Positions 1 to 10,827 of a DNA stretch of 64,000 nt are shown here, piece by piece. The first letter of the stretch is position 1; each line of letters starts with the position of its first letter. Position numbers and translations under genes: made by a program. The stretch spans positions 1-64,000 of the forward strand of contig NZ_QWLV01000001.1 of the NCBI RefSeq assembly GCF_003515075.1. The letters run 5' to 3'. The notes beneath the pieces were generated by a model. The model made no database searches. It saw only the letters and a program-made list of their open reading frames with translations, and had not been told where the DNA came from. This DNA comes from Sphingomonas gilva (GTDB taxonomy: Bacteria > Pseudomonadota > Alphaproteobacteria > Sphingomonadales > Sphingomonadaceae).

Positions 1-131
1 CGTGGAAGACCGCCGAGCGTCGTCGCTTGCTTGCGCGTAGCTTCGGCTACGCGACTGCGCTGCGCTCCTTGTCGGCGGTCTTCCACGGGCGATCACGATC
101 CCTGTTCTAATTGAGTTTGGACCCTAGGGTT
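1..131. repeat. Palindromic repeat element, right part only
   Basis: Bases 1-16 and 72-87 form a perfect 16-bp inverted repeat. It encloses an inner hairpin GCGTAGC-ttcg-GCTACGC at 35-52. Bases 88-131 carry a terminal motif ending in GTTTGGACCCTAG, which matches the inverted ends of the element at 13522-13794 with only a few differences. The left end lies outside the window. The loop-proximal core is shared with the second element but the outer stem sequence is not. Confidence 0.8.
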
Positions 132-166
132 TCCAAACCCACCCGATATTGATAATCGCTCGCAGC

Positions 167-418
167 ATGAGCCTTCCCGACAGCCTTGCGACCCTGCGTC
201 CCAATCAGCCCGCGACGGTCCATTCGGTCGATTGGGAGGCGTTGGGCGCGCAGGATAGCCGGCGGTTGCGCGAGTTCGGGCTGGACGAGGGGGTGACCGT
301 CGAGCTGCTCCACCGCGCCAGCCTGGGCGGCGATCCGCTGGCGTGCCGCATCGGCCGCATGACCGTGGCGCTGCGCCGCCGCGTCGCCACGACCATCCGC
401 GTCACCCTGCCGGCATGA
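167..418 (+). CDS. feoA: Ferrous iron transport protein A (FeoA)
   Basis: Small SH3-like FeoA-domain protein of 83 residues, the cytoplasmic accessory of the FeoB ferrous iron transporter. The typical FeoA pattern is visible: an Arg-Leu-Arg-Glu-Phe-Gly-Leu turn, then Gly-Val-Thr-Val-Glu and a C-terminal Ala-Leu-Arg-Arg-Arg-Val-Ala strand. ATG 167 is preferred over an upstream TTG at 149 because family members begin near here, although no strong ribosome binding site is visible. Its TGA overlaps the feoB ATG (ATGA), so the two are translationally coupled. The gene begins about 35 bases after the repeat element at 1-131, so the promoter is probably short or inside the repeat edge. Confidence 0.9.
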   Translation: MSLPDSLATLRPNQPATVHSVDWEALGAQDSRRLREFGLDEGVTVELLHRASLGGDPLACRIGRMTVALRRRVATTIRVTLPA

Positions 419-2262
419 AGCACGCCCCCCTGATCGTGCTGGTCGGCAATCCCAATGCCGGCAAGTCCGCGCTGTTCAACGCGCTGACCGGCGCGCGGCA
501 AAAGGTGGGCAACTATCCCGGCGTCACGGTGGAGCGGCATTCGGGCCGCATGGCGCTGAACGACGGCCGCCCGGTCGAGCTGGTCGACCTGCCCGGCGCC
601 TATTCGCTCGAACCGTCCAGCCCCGACGAGGAGGTGACGCGCGACGTCGTCTCCGGCAATGGCGAGCTGGAGCGCACCCCCGATGCGCTGGTGGTGGTGG
701 CGGACGCGACCAACCTCGACAACCATCTGCGCTTCGTCCTCCAGCTGAAGGCGCTGGGCCGCCCGATGGTGCTGGCGCTCAACATGATCGACATGGCGGT
801 GCGCGACGGGCTGAAGATCGACGCCGACATGCTGTCGCGCGAGCTGGGCATGCCGGTGGTCGAGACGGTCGCGGTGCGCAAGCGCGGGCTGGAGGCGCTG
901 AAGGACGCGCTGGCGGGCGTGATCGGCCGGCCGCAACCGGCCGTGATCGAGGGCTTCGACACCGACATTCGCCATTTCCAGCGCGACGCCCGGCGGATCG
1001 CGGCGGCCGCGATCGTCGAGCAGCCCGGCGCGCGCAAGTTCACCCGCGGCATCGACCGCGTGGTGCTGCATCCGGTGCTTGGCCCGCTGATCCTGCTGGC
1101 GCTGATGTTCGTCATGTTCCAGGCGGTGTTCAGCTGGTCCGAGGCGCCGATCGGCTGGATCGAGGGCGCGCAGGGGTGGCTGGCCGAGGCGGCGGTGGCC
1201 GGCCTGCCCGACAATTTCCTGCGCGACCTGCTGGTCGAAGGCGTCATCAACGGCGTGGGATCGGTGGTGGTGTTCCTGCCGCAGATCCTGATCCTGTTCC
1301 TGTTCATCCTGATCCTGGAGGCGTCGGGCTACATGGTCCGCGCCGCGTTCCTGATGGACCGGCTGATGGCGGGCGTCGGCCTTTCCGGCCGCGCGTTCAT
1401 TCCGCTGCTCTCCTCCTTCGCCTGCGCGATCCCCGGCATCATGGCGACGCGGTCGATCGACGACCCGAAGGAGCGGCTGACGACGATCCTGATCGCCCCG
1501 CTGATGACCTGTTCGGCGCGGCTGCCGGTCTATGCCGTGATCATCGGCGCGTTCATCCCGGCGCGCGACATCGGCTACGGCGTGGGTCTGCAGGGGCTGG
1601 TGCTGCTGGGGCTGTATCTGGCGGGAATCGCCGGCGCGATGGTTGCCGCACTGGTCATCCGCCGCACCGCTGCCAGGGGCGCCAATAGCGGCTTCATGAT
1701 GGAGATGCCGCGTTACCAGCTGCCGTCGGTTCGCGACGTGCTGATCGGGCTGTGGCAGCGCGCCTATGTGTTCCTGCGCCGCGCGGGCACGATCATCATG
1801 GCGGTGACGGTCGCCTTGTGGCTGCTCGCCAGCTATCCGGTCGCGCCCGAAGGCGTGAAGCAGAGCGAATATTCGGTCGCCGGGCGGATCGCGTCGGGGC
1901 TGGAGGTCGTGCTGCGGCCGATCGGCTTCAACCATGAGATGTCGCTTGCGGTGATCCCGGCGATGGCCGCGCGCGAGGTCGCCGTCTCCGCGCTGCAGAC
2001 GGTCTATTCGATCGACGCGCCCGACGAGGAGCAGGGCGCCGAGGCGCTCGGCCGGCGGCTGAGCGACAGCTGGCCGCTGCCCACCGCGCTCGCCTTCCTC
2101 GCCTGGTTCGTCTTCGCGCCGCAGTGCCTCTCGACCATCGCCGTCGCCCGCCGGGAAACAAATGGATGGCGCTGGCCGATCGTGATGATTGTCTACCTGT
2201 TCGCGCTGGCCTACATCGCTGCTGGAGCGACCTACTGGGTCGCAACGGCACTCGGATTATAG
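415..2262 (+). CDS. feoB: Ferrous iron transporter FeoB
   Basis: Inner-membrane GTP-dependent Fe(II) transporter, 615 residues. The N-terminal G domain shows G1 GNPNAGKS (about residues 11-18), a DLPG G3 motif near 59 and NMID (G4) near 123. The C-terminal half is a set of hydrophobic helices with the two Gate-type segments, including a conserved Cys-Ala-Ile-Pro-Gly stretch near residue 340. It is shorter than the Escherichia coli protein (773 residues), as usual in alphaproteobacteria, and no separate feoC follows. The start is fixed by the ATGA overlap with feoA. Confidence 0.96.
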   Translation: MKHAPLIVLVGNPNAGKSALFNALTGARQKVGNYPGVTVERHSGRMALNDGRPVELVDLPGAYSLEPSSPDEEVTRDVVSGNGELERTPDALVVVADATNLDNHLRFVLQLKALGRPMVLALNMIDMAVRDGLKIDADMLSRELGMPVVETVAVRKRGLEALKDALAGVIGRPQPAVIEGFDTDIRHFQRDARRIAAAAIVEQPGARKFTRGIDRVVLHPVLGPLILLALMFVMFQAVFSWSEAPIGWIEGAQGWLAEAAVAGLPDNFLRDLLVEGVINGVGSVVVFLPQILILFLFILILEASGYMVRAAFLMDRLMAGVGLSGRAFIPLLSSFACAIPGIMATRSIDDPKERLTTILIAPLMTCSARLPVYAVIIGAFIPARDIGYGVGLQGLVLLGLYLAGIAGAMVAALVIRRTAARGANSGFMMEMPRYQLPSVRDVLIGLWQRAYVFLRRAGTIIMAVTVALWLLASYPVAPEGVKQSEYSVAGRIASGLEVVLRPIGFNHEMSLAVIPAMAAREVAVSALQTVYSIDAPDEEQGAEALGRRLSDSWPLPTALAFLAWFVFAPQCLSTIAVARRETNGWRWPIVMIVYLFALAYIAAGATYWVATALGL

Positions 2263-2272
2263 CGGAGCGAAC

Positions 2273-2785
2273 ATGGCGGGCAGCGTCAACAAGGTCATAT
2301 TGGTCGGCAATCTGGGCCAGGACCCGCAGTCGAAAAGCTTCCAGAACGGCGGCAAGGTGGTCAATCTGCGCATCGCCACCTCGGAAAGCTGGAAGGACCG
2401 CAACACCGGCGAGCGCAAGGAAAAGACCGAATGGCATTCGGTCGCGATCTTCAACGAAGGCCTCGCCAACGTCGCCGAGCGCTATCTGCGCAAGGGCAGC
2501 AAGGTCTATATCGAGGGCCAGCTGCAGACGCGCAAATGGCAGGACCAGAACGGCCAGGACCGCTATTCGACCGAGATCGTGCTGCAGGGTTTCAACTCGG
2601 TGCTGACCATGCTCGACGGCGCGCCGGGTGGTGGCCAGGGCGGCGGCGGCGGATCGCGCGGCGGCGGTGACGATTGGGGCCGCGGCGGCGATGACGGCTT
2701 CTCGGGCGGCGGCCAGTCGCGCGGCGGCGGCGGCAGCCGGCCGAACGCGTTCGACAGCGATCTGGACGACGACGTTCCATTTTGA
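2273..2785 (+). CDS. ssb: Single-stranded DNA-binding protein
   Basis: 170-residue SSB that coats single-stranded DNA in replication, recombination and repair. An N-terminal OB fold (about residues 1-110) begins [17 protein letters not shown]. It is followed by a long Gly/Arg-rich disordered linker and the acidic C-terminal tip DLDDDVPF that docks partner proteins. It starts 10 bases after feoB with a purine-rich AGCGGAGCG site upstream, so it may be read through from feoAB, which is an accidental rather than functional pairing. Confidence 0.97.
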   Translation: MAGSVNKVILVGNLGQDPQSKSFQNGGKVVNLRIATSESWKDRNTGERKEKTEWHSVAIFNEGLANVAERYLRKGSKVYIEGQLQTRKWQDQNGQDRYSTEIVLQGFNSVLTMLDGAPGGGQGGGGGSRGGGDDWGRGGDDGFSGGGQSRGGGGSRPNAFDSDLDDDVPF

Positions 2786-2847
2786 GCGTATGATCGCGCG
2801 CGGTCGAGTCGGCCGTGCGCGCCGACCCTCCAGTGGAGGACCGGCAC

Positions 2848-3225
2848 ATGATCGGCAAAGCCCTGTTGATCCCGTTCGCATGCGCGCTTGCGGCGCCCGT
2901 CCAGGCGCCCGAGACGATCGCCATCACCCTCGCCAATTTCCGCTACACGCCCGAGACGATCGCGCTTCGGCAGGGCCAGCCCTATGTGCTGCGCTTCACC
3001 AACGCGGCGAAGGGCGGGCATGACTTCGTCGCGCGCGAATTCTTCGCCGCGGCGGGCGTCGCGGCGGAGGACCGCGCCAAGCTGGAGGATGGCGGGATCG
3101 AGGTGCCCGGCCGCACCACGGTGGGCATCCGCCTGACCGCGCCGCCCGCGGGCCGCTATCCGGTCCACTGCTCGCACTTCCTTCATTCGACCTTCGGCAT
3201 GAAGGGCATGATCGTCGTGTCATAA
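2848..3225 (+). CDS. Exported cupredoxin-like copper protein
   Basis: 125-residue protein with a Sec signal peptide (residues 1 to about 20, ending Ala-Pro-Val-Gln-Ala) and a plastocyanin/azurin-type fold. Candidate type-1 copper ligands are visible: His in GGHDF, then Cys, His and Met in the C-terminal HCSHFLHSTFGM loop. ATG 2848 is chosen over 2815 because it gives a clean signal peptide and follows a GGAGG site. Its function is probably periplasmic electron transfer or copper binding; the partner is not evident. A palindromic repeat starts immediately after its TAA. Confidence 0.8.
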   Translation: MIGKALLIPFACALAAPVQAPETIAITLANFRYTPETIALRQGQPYVLRFTNAAKGGHDFVAREFFAAAGVAAEDRAKLEDGGIEVPGRTTVGIRLTAPPAGRYPVHCSHFLHSTFGMKGMIVVS

Positions 3226-3317
3226 CGTCGCCCCTGCGAAGGCAGGGGCCGCTGGGTTTGTGGCACAATCAACGTAGCGTATGCCGCCAGCGGCCCCCTG
3301 CCTGCGCAGGGGCGACG
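3226..3317. repeat. Intergenic palindromic repeat
   Basis: Long inverted repeat with arms of roughly 30 bases (about 3226-3255 and 3287-3317), rich in CGTCGCCCCTGCG and its complement. It fills the space between the convergent cupredoxin and metW genes. It may act as a bidirectional transcript-end structure, but there is no U-tract. Confidence 0.75.
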
Positions 3318-3318
3318 G

Positions 3319-3902
3319 CTATTTTCGCAGCAGGAACACCGCGTGCTCCGCGGCAAAATTCGCCGCCAGCGCGCTCCTTCGCTTATCCCCGGCGAGGAAC
3401 CACTGGCCCTCCACCGTCAGCCCGCGCTCCGCCACCAGCGCGCGGAAATCGTCGATGGTGACGTGGTGGATATTGGGCGTGGCGTACCAGGCGACGGGCA
3501 GCAGCCGCGTCACCGGCATCCGCCCGCCCCACAAGAGCGAGGCGCGCACCCGCCAATGCGCGAAATTGGGGAAGCTGACGAAGGCGCGCGCGCCGATCCG
3601 CAGCAGCTGATCGAGCACCCAATCGGGCCGCATCGTCGTCTGCAGCGTCTGGCTGAGGATCGCGTAATCGAACCCGCCGTCGGGATAGTCGGCGAGATCG
3701 GTGTCGGCGTCGCCCTGGATCACCGACAATCCGCGAGCGACGGCGGCGGCGACATTGGCCGGATCGATCTCCAGCCCGCGCGCGTCGCAGCCGCGCTCAT
3801 CACGCAGCGCCGCCATCAGCGCCCCGTCGCCGCAGCCGACATCGAGGATGCGCGAGCCGGTCGCGACATTGGCGGCGATGATCGCGAGGTCGGGGCGCAG
3901 CG

Positions 3903-3906
<4 letters not shown>
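3319..3906 (-). CDS. metW: Methionine biosynthesis protein MetW
   Basis: 195-residue class I SAM-methyltransferase-fold protein that works with MetX in homoserine acylation for methionine synthesis. Motif I reads [12 protein letters not shown] near residue 20, followed by GLEID. The [11 protein letters not shown] stretch is typical of MetW. The best start is TTG at 3906, overlapping the metX stop (TTGA), which gives [10 protein letters not shown]. Longer readings run into metX coding sequence in another frame. Its reverse-strand stop abuts the 3226-3317 repeat. Confidence 0.9.
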
Positions 3907-5048
<1,142 letters not shown>

Positions 5049-5107
5049 CGCGTGCGGCGCTATGGCCGCGGCGCGCGCGCTGTCAACATCGGCCCCGCGG
5101 AGAGGGT

Positions 5108-5542
5108 TCAGCCGAACAGCGACTTGCGCGTCAGCCGCGCGCGCATGTCGGGCATGATCCGCTCGATCGCGGCGTCGCGGTTGCAGGTCCCCACCACGCT
5201 CGCGACATGGCCGAGCATCTGCGCGATCAGGTCGAAGCCCTGCATCGCCTGGCCATGACGCTGGAGCAGGATCGGATCGGCGGCGAGCCGCTCGCCCATC
5301 GCATCGAGCATCCGGCGGATATAGTCGATCTCTTCGGCCAGGCGGACGTCGAGCACGTCGTCTGATGCCGGCAGCGGCGCGGGCTTGGGCGGCGGCGGGC
5401 GGAACAGCGGCTTGCGCGCCGCGCCGCGCGCCGCGGCGAAGGCCGCATCGGCCGTCTTCTGTGCTTCCGACGGGCCGGGGCGCGGCGAACCAGCCGCGCG
5501 CTCCGGATCGACAGGGAAGCTGCGTGGGGTCAGCTCCATCAT
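5108..5542 (-). CDS. Conserved hypothetical protein, 144 residues
   Basis: Not recognised. The N-terminal half (to about residue 60) is Pro/Ala/Arg-rich and probably disordered. The C-terminal half is helical, with an amphipathic region beginning [20 protein letters not shown]. No signal peptide, membrane segment or known catalytic motif is seen. Two in-frame ATG codons at 5542 and 5539 follow a GAAGG site. It lies upstream of metX on the same strand with a 59-base gap, so co-transcription is possible. Confidence 0.65.
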   Translation of the reverse strand: MMELTPRSFPVDPERAAGSPRPGPSEAQKTADAAFAAARGAARKPLFRPPPPKPAPLPASDDVLDVRLAEEIDYIRRMLDAMGERLAADPILLQRHGQAMQGFDLIAQMLGHVASVVGTCNRDAAIERIMPDMRARLTRKSLFG

Positions 5543-5654
5543 ATGCCTTCGCTATCCGCGCAGGGTTAAGGACCGATTAGCCGCGAATCCGAAGGGGCAT
5601 CAATCGGCTGAGGGACCATTGCCGGTGCCGACTATGGTCCCTAAGGAGCCGCGC

Positions 5655-6755
5655 ATGACTGCACCCAGCCCCAAGCAATGGATCATGGACATCGCCCCCT
5701 ATGTGCCGGGCAAGTCCAGGACCGACGACGGCCGCGAAGTGGCCAAGCTGTCCTCCAACGAGAATCCGCTGGGCACCAGCGAGGCCGCGCGCGCGGCGTT
5801 CGAGGCGGCGGATCGTTCGCTCTCGCGCTATCCCGACGCCGCCGCGCCCGAGCTGCGCGAGGCGATCGCGCGCGCCTACGGGCTCGATCCGGCGCGGGTG
5901 ATCTACGGCACCGGATCGGACGAGGTGCTGCACCTCGCCGCCGGCGCCTATGCCGGGCCGGGGGACGAGGTGATCTTCGTCCGCTACGGCTTCGCGGTGT
6001 ACGAGATCGCCGCGCGGCGCGTCGGCGCGACCCCGGTGATCGCGCCCGACAAGGATTATGCCACCGACGTCGACGCGATCCTTTCCTGCGTCACCGAGCG
6101 GACGCGGGTGGTGTTCATCGCCAATCCCAACAATCCGACCGGCACCTATGCCTCGCGCGACGAGATCGCGCGGCTGCACGCCGGCCTGCCGGCCGACGTG
6201 ATGCTGGTGATCGACCAGGCCTATGCCGAATATCTCTCCGCCGAGGAGGATGACGGCGGGCTGGAGCTGGCGATCGGCCAGCCCAACGTCATCATCACCC
6301 GGACCTTCTCCAAGATCCACGGCCTCGCCGCCGAGCGGATCGGCTGGGGCTACGGATCGGCCGAGGCGGTCGCGGCGATGCACCGCATCCGCGCGCCGTT
6401 CAACGTGACGACCGCCGGCCAGCACGCCGCGATCGCCGCGCTGGGCGCGACCGATTTCGTCGAGCACAGCCGCGCGCACAACGACCGCTGGCTCAAATGG
6501 CTGGCGGGCGAGATCGCCGGCATGGCCAATCACGGCGTCCGCGCCGTGCCCAGCCGTGCCAATTTCCTGCTGGTGCTGTTCGAGGGCGCGATGAGCGCCG
6601 AGCACGCGTACAAGCGGCTGATGCACGAAGGCTTCATCGTCCGCTGGCTGCCGGGGCAGAAGCTGCCGCAAGCCCTGCGCATCTCGATCGGCACCGAGGA
6701 GGAGACGCGCGGGGTGGCGGCGGCGCTGCGCAAGATATTGGGCGGCGAGGACTGA
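5655..6755 (+). CDS. hisC: Histidinol-phosphate / aromatic aminotransferase
   Basis: 366-residue fold-type I PLP aminotransferase. Visible features are SSNENPLG at the N-terminus, the ANPNNPTGT loop, the Asp-Gln-Ala-Tyr region and the PLP-binding Lys220 in TFSKIHGLA. The enzyme transaminates imidazole-acetol phosphate and, in many alphaproteobacteria, also aromatic 2-oxo acids. ATG 5655 has a good AAGGAG site; an upstream ATG at 5634 lacks one. It overlaps tyrA (TGATG), which argues for a role in tyrosine/phenylalanine synthesis as well as, or instead of, histidine synthesis. Confidence 0.92.
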   Translation: MTAPSPKQWIMDIAPYVPGKSRTDDGREVAKLSSNENPLGTSEAARAAFEAADRSLSRYPDAAAPELREAIARAYGLDPARVIYGTGSDEVLHLAAGAYAGPGDEVIFVRYGFAVYEIAARRVGATPVIAPDKDYATDVDAILSCVTERTRVVFIANPNNPTGTYASRDEIARLHAGLPADVMLVIDQAYAEYLSAEEDDGGLELAIGQPNVIITRTFSKIHGLAAERIGWGYGSAEAVAAMHRIRAPFNVTTAGQHAAIAALGATDFVEHSRAHNDRWLKWLAGEIAGMANHGVRAVPSRANFLLVLFEGAMSAEHAYKRLMHEGFIVRWLPGQKLPQALRISIGTEEETRGVAAALRKILGGED

Positions 6756-7663
6756 TGCTTCCATTCGCCCGCGTCTCGATCATCGGGCTGGGGCTGATCG
6801 GCTCCTCGATCGCGCGCGCGGTGAGGGCGCATATGCCGACGGTGGCGCTTGCCGGCTATGACGCGAGCGCGGACGTGCGCGATGCGGCGAGCGCCCTCGG
6901 CCTCACGGACGACATCGCCGACAGCGCGGGCGCGGCGGTGACCGACGCCGATCTGGTGATCCTGTGCGTGCCCGTCGGCGCGATGGCGGGGGTCGCGGCG
7001 GAGATCGCCGGCGACCTGCCCGCCGACGCGGTGGTGAGCGATGTCGGATCGTCCAAGGCCGGGGTCGCGAAGGCGCTCGCCGAAGCGCTGCCGGGCGCGA
7101 CGATCATCCCGGCGCATCCGGTGGCGGGAACCGAGAATAGCGGCCCCGAGGCCGGCTTCGCCAGCCTGTTCCACGATCGCTATTGCATCCTGACGCCCGC
7201 CGAGGGCGCCGACCGGCTCGCGGTCGCGCGGCTCGCCGATTTCTGGACCAGGCTCGGGGCGCGGGTGGAGACGATGGAGGCCGGGCACCACGACCTGGTG
7301 CTCGCCGTCACCAGCCATCTGCCGCACCTCATCGCCTACACCATCGTCGGCACGGCGTCCGACCTCGAGGCGGTGACGAGGAGCGAGGTGATCAAATATT
7401 CGGCCGGCGGCTTTCGCGACTTCACTCGCATCGCCGCATCGGACCCGACGATGTGGCGCGACGTGTTCCTTGCCAACAAGGATGCGGTGCTGGAGATGCT
7501 GCAGCGCTTCTCTGAAGACCTCTCCGCGCTGCAGCGCGCGATCCGCTGGGGTGACGGCGACGCGCTGTTCGACCTGTTCACCCGCACCCGCGCGGTCCGG
7601 CGCTCGATCATCGAAGAGGGCCAGGACGATTCCAGGCCGGATTTCGGGCGGTTGCACGACTGA
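6755..7663 (+). CDS. tyrA: Prephenate / arogenate (cyclohexadienyl) dehydrogenase
   Basis: 302-residue NAD(P)-dependent dehydrogenase of tyrosine synthesis. The N-terminal Rossmann motif GLGLIGSSIA starts near residue 10, and the HPVAGTENSG motif with the catalytic His lies near residue 123. The C-terminal helical dimerisation domain contains the conserved FRDFTRIAASDP. There is no fused chorismate mutase or ACT domain, so it is the short alphaproteobacterial type. The ATG overlaps the hisC stop, which indicates one operon. Confidence 0.93.
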   Translation: MLPFARVSIIGLGLIGSSIARAVRAHMPTVALAGYDASADVRDAASALGLTDDIADSAGAAVTDADLVILCVPVGAMAGVAAEIAGDLPADAVVSDVGSSKAGVAKALAEALPGATIIPAHPVAGTENSGPEAGFASLFHDRYCILTPAEGADRLAVARLADFWTRLGARVETMEAGHHDLVLAVTSHLPHLIAYTIVGTASDLEAVTRSEVIKYSAGGFRDFTRIAASDPTMWRDVFLANKDAVLEMLQRFSEDLSALQRAIRWGDGDALFDLFTRTRAVRRSIIEEGQDDSRPDFGRLHD

Positions 7664-7690
7664 TCTTCGCGAGGGCGAAGTAAAAGAAGG

Positions 7691-7843
7691 ATGGTTCACG
7701 CGAAGGCGCGAAGACGCGAAGATATTGCGTGGCCGCCGTTCCGCATTTGCGCGATCGAACGGTAATGGATGAAGCTGCCGCTCTTTTCGCGCTTCGCGTG
7801 AAAACCCTATCTCTTCTTTGCGCCTTCGCGCCTTCGCATGAAC
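7691..7843. repeat. Intergenic inverted repeat, GCGAAGGCGCGA family
   Basis: The left arm near 7691-7721 contains TTCACGCGAAGGCGCGAAG. The right arm near 7816-7843 contains the complementary CTTCGCGCCTTCGC followed by ATGAAC. The element sits between the convergent tyrA and plsC genes. The same arm sequence recurs at 11551-11742, so this is a dispersed family. Confidence 0.7.
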
Positions 7844-7852
7844 ACCCCTGTT

Positions 7853-8542
7853 CTACTGCCCACCGTTCAGCACGTTGATCGCCGCATGGATGCGCGCCTC
7901 GGCTTCGGCGCGGGGCAGGCCGGGCGGCAGCTCCTCGCCGAAGCGGAAGGTGATGGTGCCCGGGCGCGGCAGTCCTTCGCGCGGGATGAAGCGGCCGCTG
8001 TCGACCGCAAGCGGCATCGCCGGCAGGCCCAGCGCGCGATAGAGCCCGGCCATGCCCGAGCGGAGCGGCGGCGCTTCGCCATGCGGCACGCGGGTGCCTT
8101 CGGGGAACAGCACGATCGCGCGCCCAGCCTCGACCGCGGCCTTGGCCTCGCGCACCATCTGGCGCAGCGTTCGCGCCGATCCCTCGCGGTCGATCACGAT
8201 CATGCCGTAACGCCTGGCGCACCAGCCCCAGATCGGGATGTCGGCCAGCTCGCGCTTCATCACCACGACGGGCTCGTGCAGCATCAGCACGACCTCGATC
8301 GTCTCGAACATCGCCTCATGCTTGGCGACGATCAGCAGCGGGTGCGCCGGCGGCGCGCCCTCCACGCGCACGCGCACGCCAAGCAGCGCTCTCGCGCACC
8401 AGCGGTGCCAGCGCGCCCACATCCGCACCCAGCCGCGCATCGCCGGCCGGCCGAGCAATCCTGCGACCGGCGCGCCGAGCACGATCGGCACCGACACGCC
8501 GTAGAAGATCAGCGCGAACAGGGTCGCGCGCAGCCGCCTCAC
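7853..8542 (-). CDS. plsC: 1-acyl-sn-glycerol-3-phosphate acyltransferase (PlsC family)
   Basis: 229-residue membrane-associated acyltransferase of phospholipid synthesis. It has an N-terminal hydrophobic segment (about residues 7-30), a block I motif KHEAMFE (a variant of the usual HX4D, here with Glu) and the phosphate-binding FPEGTR motif near residue 145. It overlaps ydcF by four bases in the order ftsE-ftsX-ydcF-plsC, a single four-gene envelope operon on the reverse strand. The Asp-to-Glu change in block I is mild and may still be active. Confidence 0.88.
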   Translation of the reverse strand: MRRLRATLFALIFYGVSVPIVLGAPVAGLLGRPAMRGWVRMWARWHRWCARALLGVRVRVEGAPPAHPLLIVAKHEAMFETIEVVLMLHEPVVVMKRELADIPIWGWCARRYGMIVIDREGSARTLRQMVREAKAAVEAGRAIVLFPEGTRVPHGEAPPLRSGMAGLYRALGLPAMPLAVDSGRFIPREGLPRPGTITFRFGEELPPGLPRAEAEARIHAAINVLNGGQ

Positions 8543-9069
8543 AGCCCGATCAGCCCCGCCGCGCGGGCGAGCAGATACTTGTTGTATTCGCGCAGCAGCA
8601 CGCCGAGGCCGGGGCTGGAGCGCACTGCATCGTCGACGATCTCGATATCGGGGCCAAGCGCGCTCCTGAGCTCGTAATGCGCGCGCGCCATGTGCCAGTC
8701 GGTCGTCACCAGCCGCACCGACCTGAACCCGCGCCGCTCGATCCAGTGCGCGGTCTCCAGCCCGTTGGAGCGGGTGTCGACCGCCGACCGGCCGAGATCG
8801 ATGCAGCAGGCGAACACCGCCGGCGGCGCGTCGTTGGCGATGGCGAGCTCGATCGGCCGCACGTCGCGCGCGACGCCGGTGATGAGCATGCGCTTCGCCT
8901 GCTTGCGCTGCAGCAGGTCGATGCCGCGCGGAATGCGCCCCGCCCCGCCGGTGGGAACGACGACGGCGTCGGTGGTCCGCCCCTCCAGCGGCTGCGCGAG
9001 GGTGACGGCGAACAGCGCGAAGCCCAACGCCCAGAGCAGGATGACGGCCGCCGCCACGCGCTTGATCAC
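8539..9069 (-). CDS. YdcF/DUF218-family membrane protein
   Basis: 176-residue protein with one N-terminal membrane helix (residues 5-25) and a DUF218/SanA-like domain. The VVVPTGGAGRI segment is the usual first strand, and TDWHMARA is the conserved later motif. The family is linked to envelope or polysaccharide functions, but the biochemical role is not established. It starts with GTG at 9069, overlapping the ftsX stop, and overlaps plsC downstream. Confidence 0.8.
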   Translation of the reverse strand: MIKRVAAAVILLWALGFALFAVTLAQPLEGRTTDAVVVPTGGAGRIPRGIDLLQRKQAKRMLITGVARDVRPIELAIANDAPPAVFACCIDLGRSAVDTRSNGLETAHWIERRGFRSVRLVTTDWHMARAHYELRSALGPDIEIVDDAVRSSPGLGVLLREYNKYLLARAAGLIGL

Positions 9070-9959
9070 AGCAATTTCCTCAGCGCGGCCAGGATGGTGG
9101 TACGCGCCGCCAGCGTGGCGAGCGCGGCGAAGAGCAGCGGCAGCGCCAGCAGCAGCAGCCAGTCGCGCCAGGCGAGCGTGACGCCGCTCGCCAGCTCCGA
9201 TTGCAGGGAGCCGACCTGCCAGCCGAGCAGCATGATGACGATCAGCGCCACCACCAGCCCGGTCGCGCCGCCCAAGAGCGCATCGAGCGCGATGCGGCGC
9301 TGGAACAGCCGCGCCACCTGCCGGTCGGTCGCGCCCATCAGGTGGAGCACGTCGATCGTCGCGCGGTGGGTGTTGAGCGCGCCGCGCGCGGCGAGCACGA
9401 CCGCCGCGCCGGTCGCCGCCGCCATCAGCAGCACCATCATGATGCTGAGCCAGGTCAGCCAGCCGAACAGGCTTTCGACCGGCGCAAGCCAGCGCGCATG
9501 GCGATCGACCCGCGCGGCGGGCGCGATGCGCGCGACGACGCCCTCCACCTCGGCGACCGCGCTTTCCTCCGCGCTGTCCAGATCGACGTCGATCAGCGCG
9601 GGCATCGGCAGGTCGCGGTCGAGCCCGTCGGCGCCGAGATAGGGCTCGAGCAGCGCGGCGAGCTCGGCGCGGTCGGCCTGCTCGACCTTGGCGACGCCGG
9701 GCAGCGTCTCCAGCGCGGTCGCGACCCGCCGCGCGTCGCGCGCCCGCGATTCGGCGTCGGCGTCGACGATCTGGACGGTCAGCCGGCCCGCCAGCCGCGC
9801 GTCCATCGCGCTCGACGCATTGGCGAGGCCGAGACCCGCGGCGGCGGCGAGCGCGGTCAGGAACATCATGATCGCGATGATCCACGGCATCGGACCCGTC
9901 AGCCGGCCTTCCTGCAGCAGCCGGCTGTCGGGCGGCGATGCGGCCCAGCCGAAGCTCAT
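9066..9959 (-). CDS. ftsX: Cell division protein FtsX
   Basis: 297-residue inner-membrane partner of FtsE. An N-terminal cytoplasmic stretch leads to a first membrane helix near residues 25-45. A periplasmic domain follows, then three C-terminal membrane helices separated by the conserved region around HLMGATD. FtsEX controls peptidoglycan hydrolase activation at the division septum. The start is fixed by the ATGA overlap with ftsE. Confidence 0.92.
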   Translation of the reverse strand: MSFGWAASPPDSRLLQEGRLTGPMPWIIAIMMFLTALAAAAGLGLANASSAMDARLAGRLTVQIVDADAESRARDARRVATALETLPGVAKVEQADRAELAALLEPYLGADGLDRDLPMPALIDVDLDSAEESAVAEVEGVVARIAPAARVDRHARWLAPVESLFGWLTWLSIMMVLLMAAATGAAVVLAARGALNTHRATIDVLHLMGATDRQVARLFQRRIALDALLGGATGLVVALIVIMLLGWQVGSLQSELASGVTLAWRDWLLLLALPLLFAALATLAARTTILAALRKLL

Positions 9960-10660
9960 GCCGGCGCTCCGGGCGGAAAGCGCAGCTCGCCGGTGGGATC
10001 GGACAGCCGCCCGCGATCGAGCCGCATCATCCGCGCATTGGGGATGCGGCTGATCAGGTGCAGATCGTGCGTCGCGACGACGACGGTGGTGCCGAGGCGA
10101 TTGAGCGCGTCGAACAGGTGCAGCAGCCGTTCGGCCATGTCGGGATCGACGTTGCCGGTCGGCTCGTCCGCCACCAGCATCTCGGGCCGGCCGATCACCG
10201 CGCGCGCGATCGCGACGCGCTGCTGCTCGCCGCCCGACAGCGTCGGCGGCCGCGCGTCGGCGCGCTCGGCGAGGCCGACCCAGGCGAGCATCTCGCGCAC
10301 CGGGGTGTCGAGCTCCTTCTCCGACATGCCCGCGATCCTGAGCGGAAGCGCGACATTGTCGTACGTCGACAGATGCTGGACCAGCCGGAAATCCTGGAAG
10401 ACCACGCCGATCCGGCGACGGAAGCCGGGAAGCCGCCCCCGCGCCATCGTCACCGCATCCTCGCCGAACAGCCGGATCAGCCCGCGGCTGGGGCGCTGGG
10501 CGAGGTAGAGCAGCTTGAGGAGCGAGGTCTTGCCCGCTCCAGACGCGCCGGTGAGGAAATAGAAGGCGCCCTTGCCCAGCGAGAAGCTGACGTCGGACAG
10601 CACCTCCGCCCCCGTGCCGTAGCGCAGGCCGACATTCTCGAACTGGACGATGCTGGCCAT
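9956..10660 (-). CDS. ftsE: Cell division ATP-binding protein FtsE
   Basis: 234-residue ABC ATPase. Walker A reads GASGAGKT, the signature LSGGEQQR, and Walker B MLVADEPTGNVD. FtsE powers FtsX to couple division to cell-wall hydrolysis. The start begins MASIVQFENV. Longer in-frame upstream readings lack family resemblance. It is the first gene of the reverse-strand ftsE-ftsX-ydcF-plsC operon and faces the divergent zinc-ribbon gene across 167 bases. Confidence 0.95.
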   Translation of the reverse strand: MASIVQFENVGLRYGTGAEVLSDVSFSLGKGAFYFLTGASGAGKTSLLKLLYLAQRPSRGLIRLFGEDAVTMARGRLPGFRRRIGVVFQDFRLVQHLSTYDNVALPLRIAGMSEKELDTPVREMLAWVGLAERADARPPTLSGGEQQRVAIARAVIGRPEMLVADEPTGNVDPDMAERLLHLFDALNRLGTTVVVATHDLHLISRIPNARMMRLDRGRLSDPTGELRFPPGAPA

Positions 10661-10827
10661 GCGCGCCTTGGAAAACCTCGACCCCCGGTGCAGGCCATCG
10701 CACGAAGCGGGAGGGCGCATCAAGGGCGGCGACTCGGCGGCTTTCAGGGGCTTGCGCGCGCTTCGTGCAGGGTGTTTACAATGAGGGGCTGTCCAATCAC
10801 CGGCGGACCCGGGAAAACCACGCGCGC

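Noticed and set aside
205..1935. Long reverse-strand open frame across feoAB (576 codons)
   Set aside because: It is the antisense of feoA/feoB, with His/Arg/Gln-rich composition typical of shadow frames in GC-rich DNA and no family pattern.
3226..3317. CRISPR-like repeat
   Set aside because: There is only one palindromic unit, with no spacer series and no cas genes in the window.
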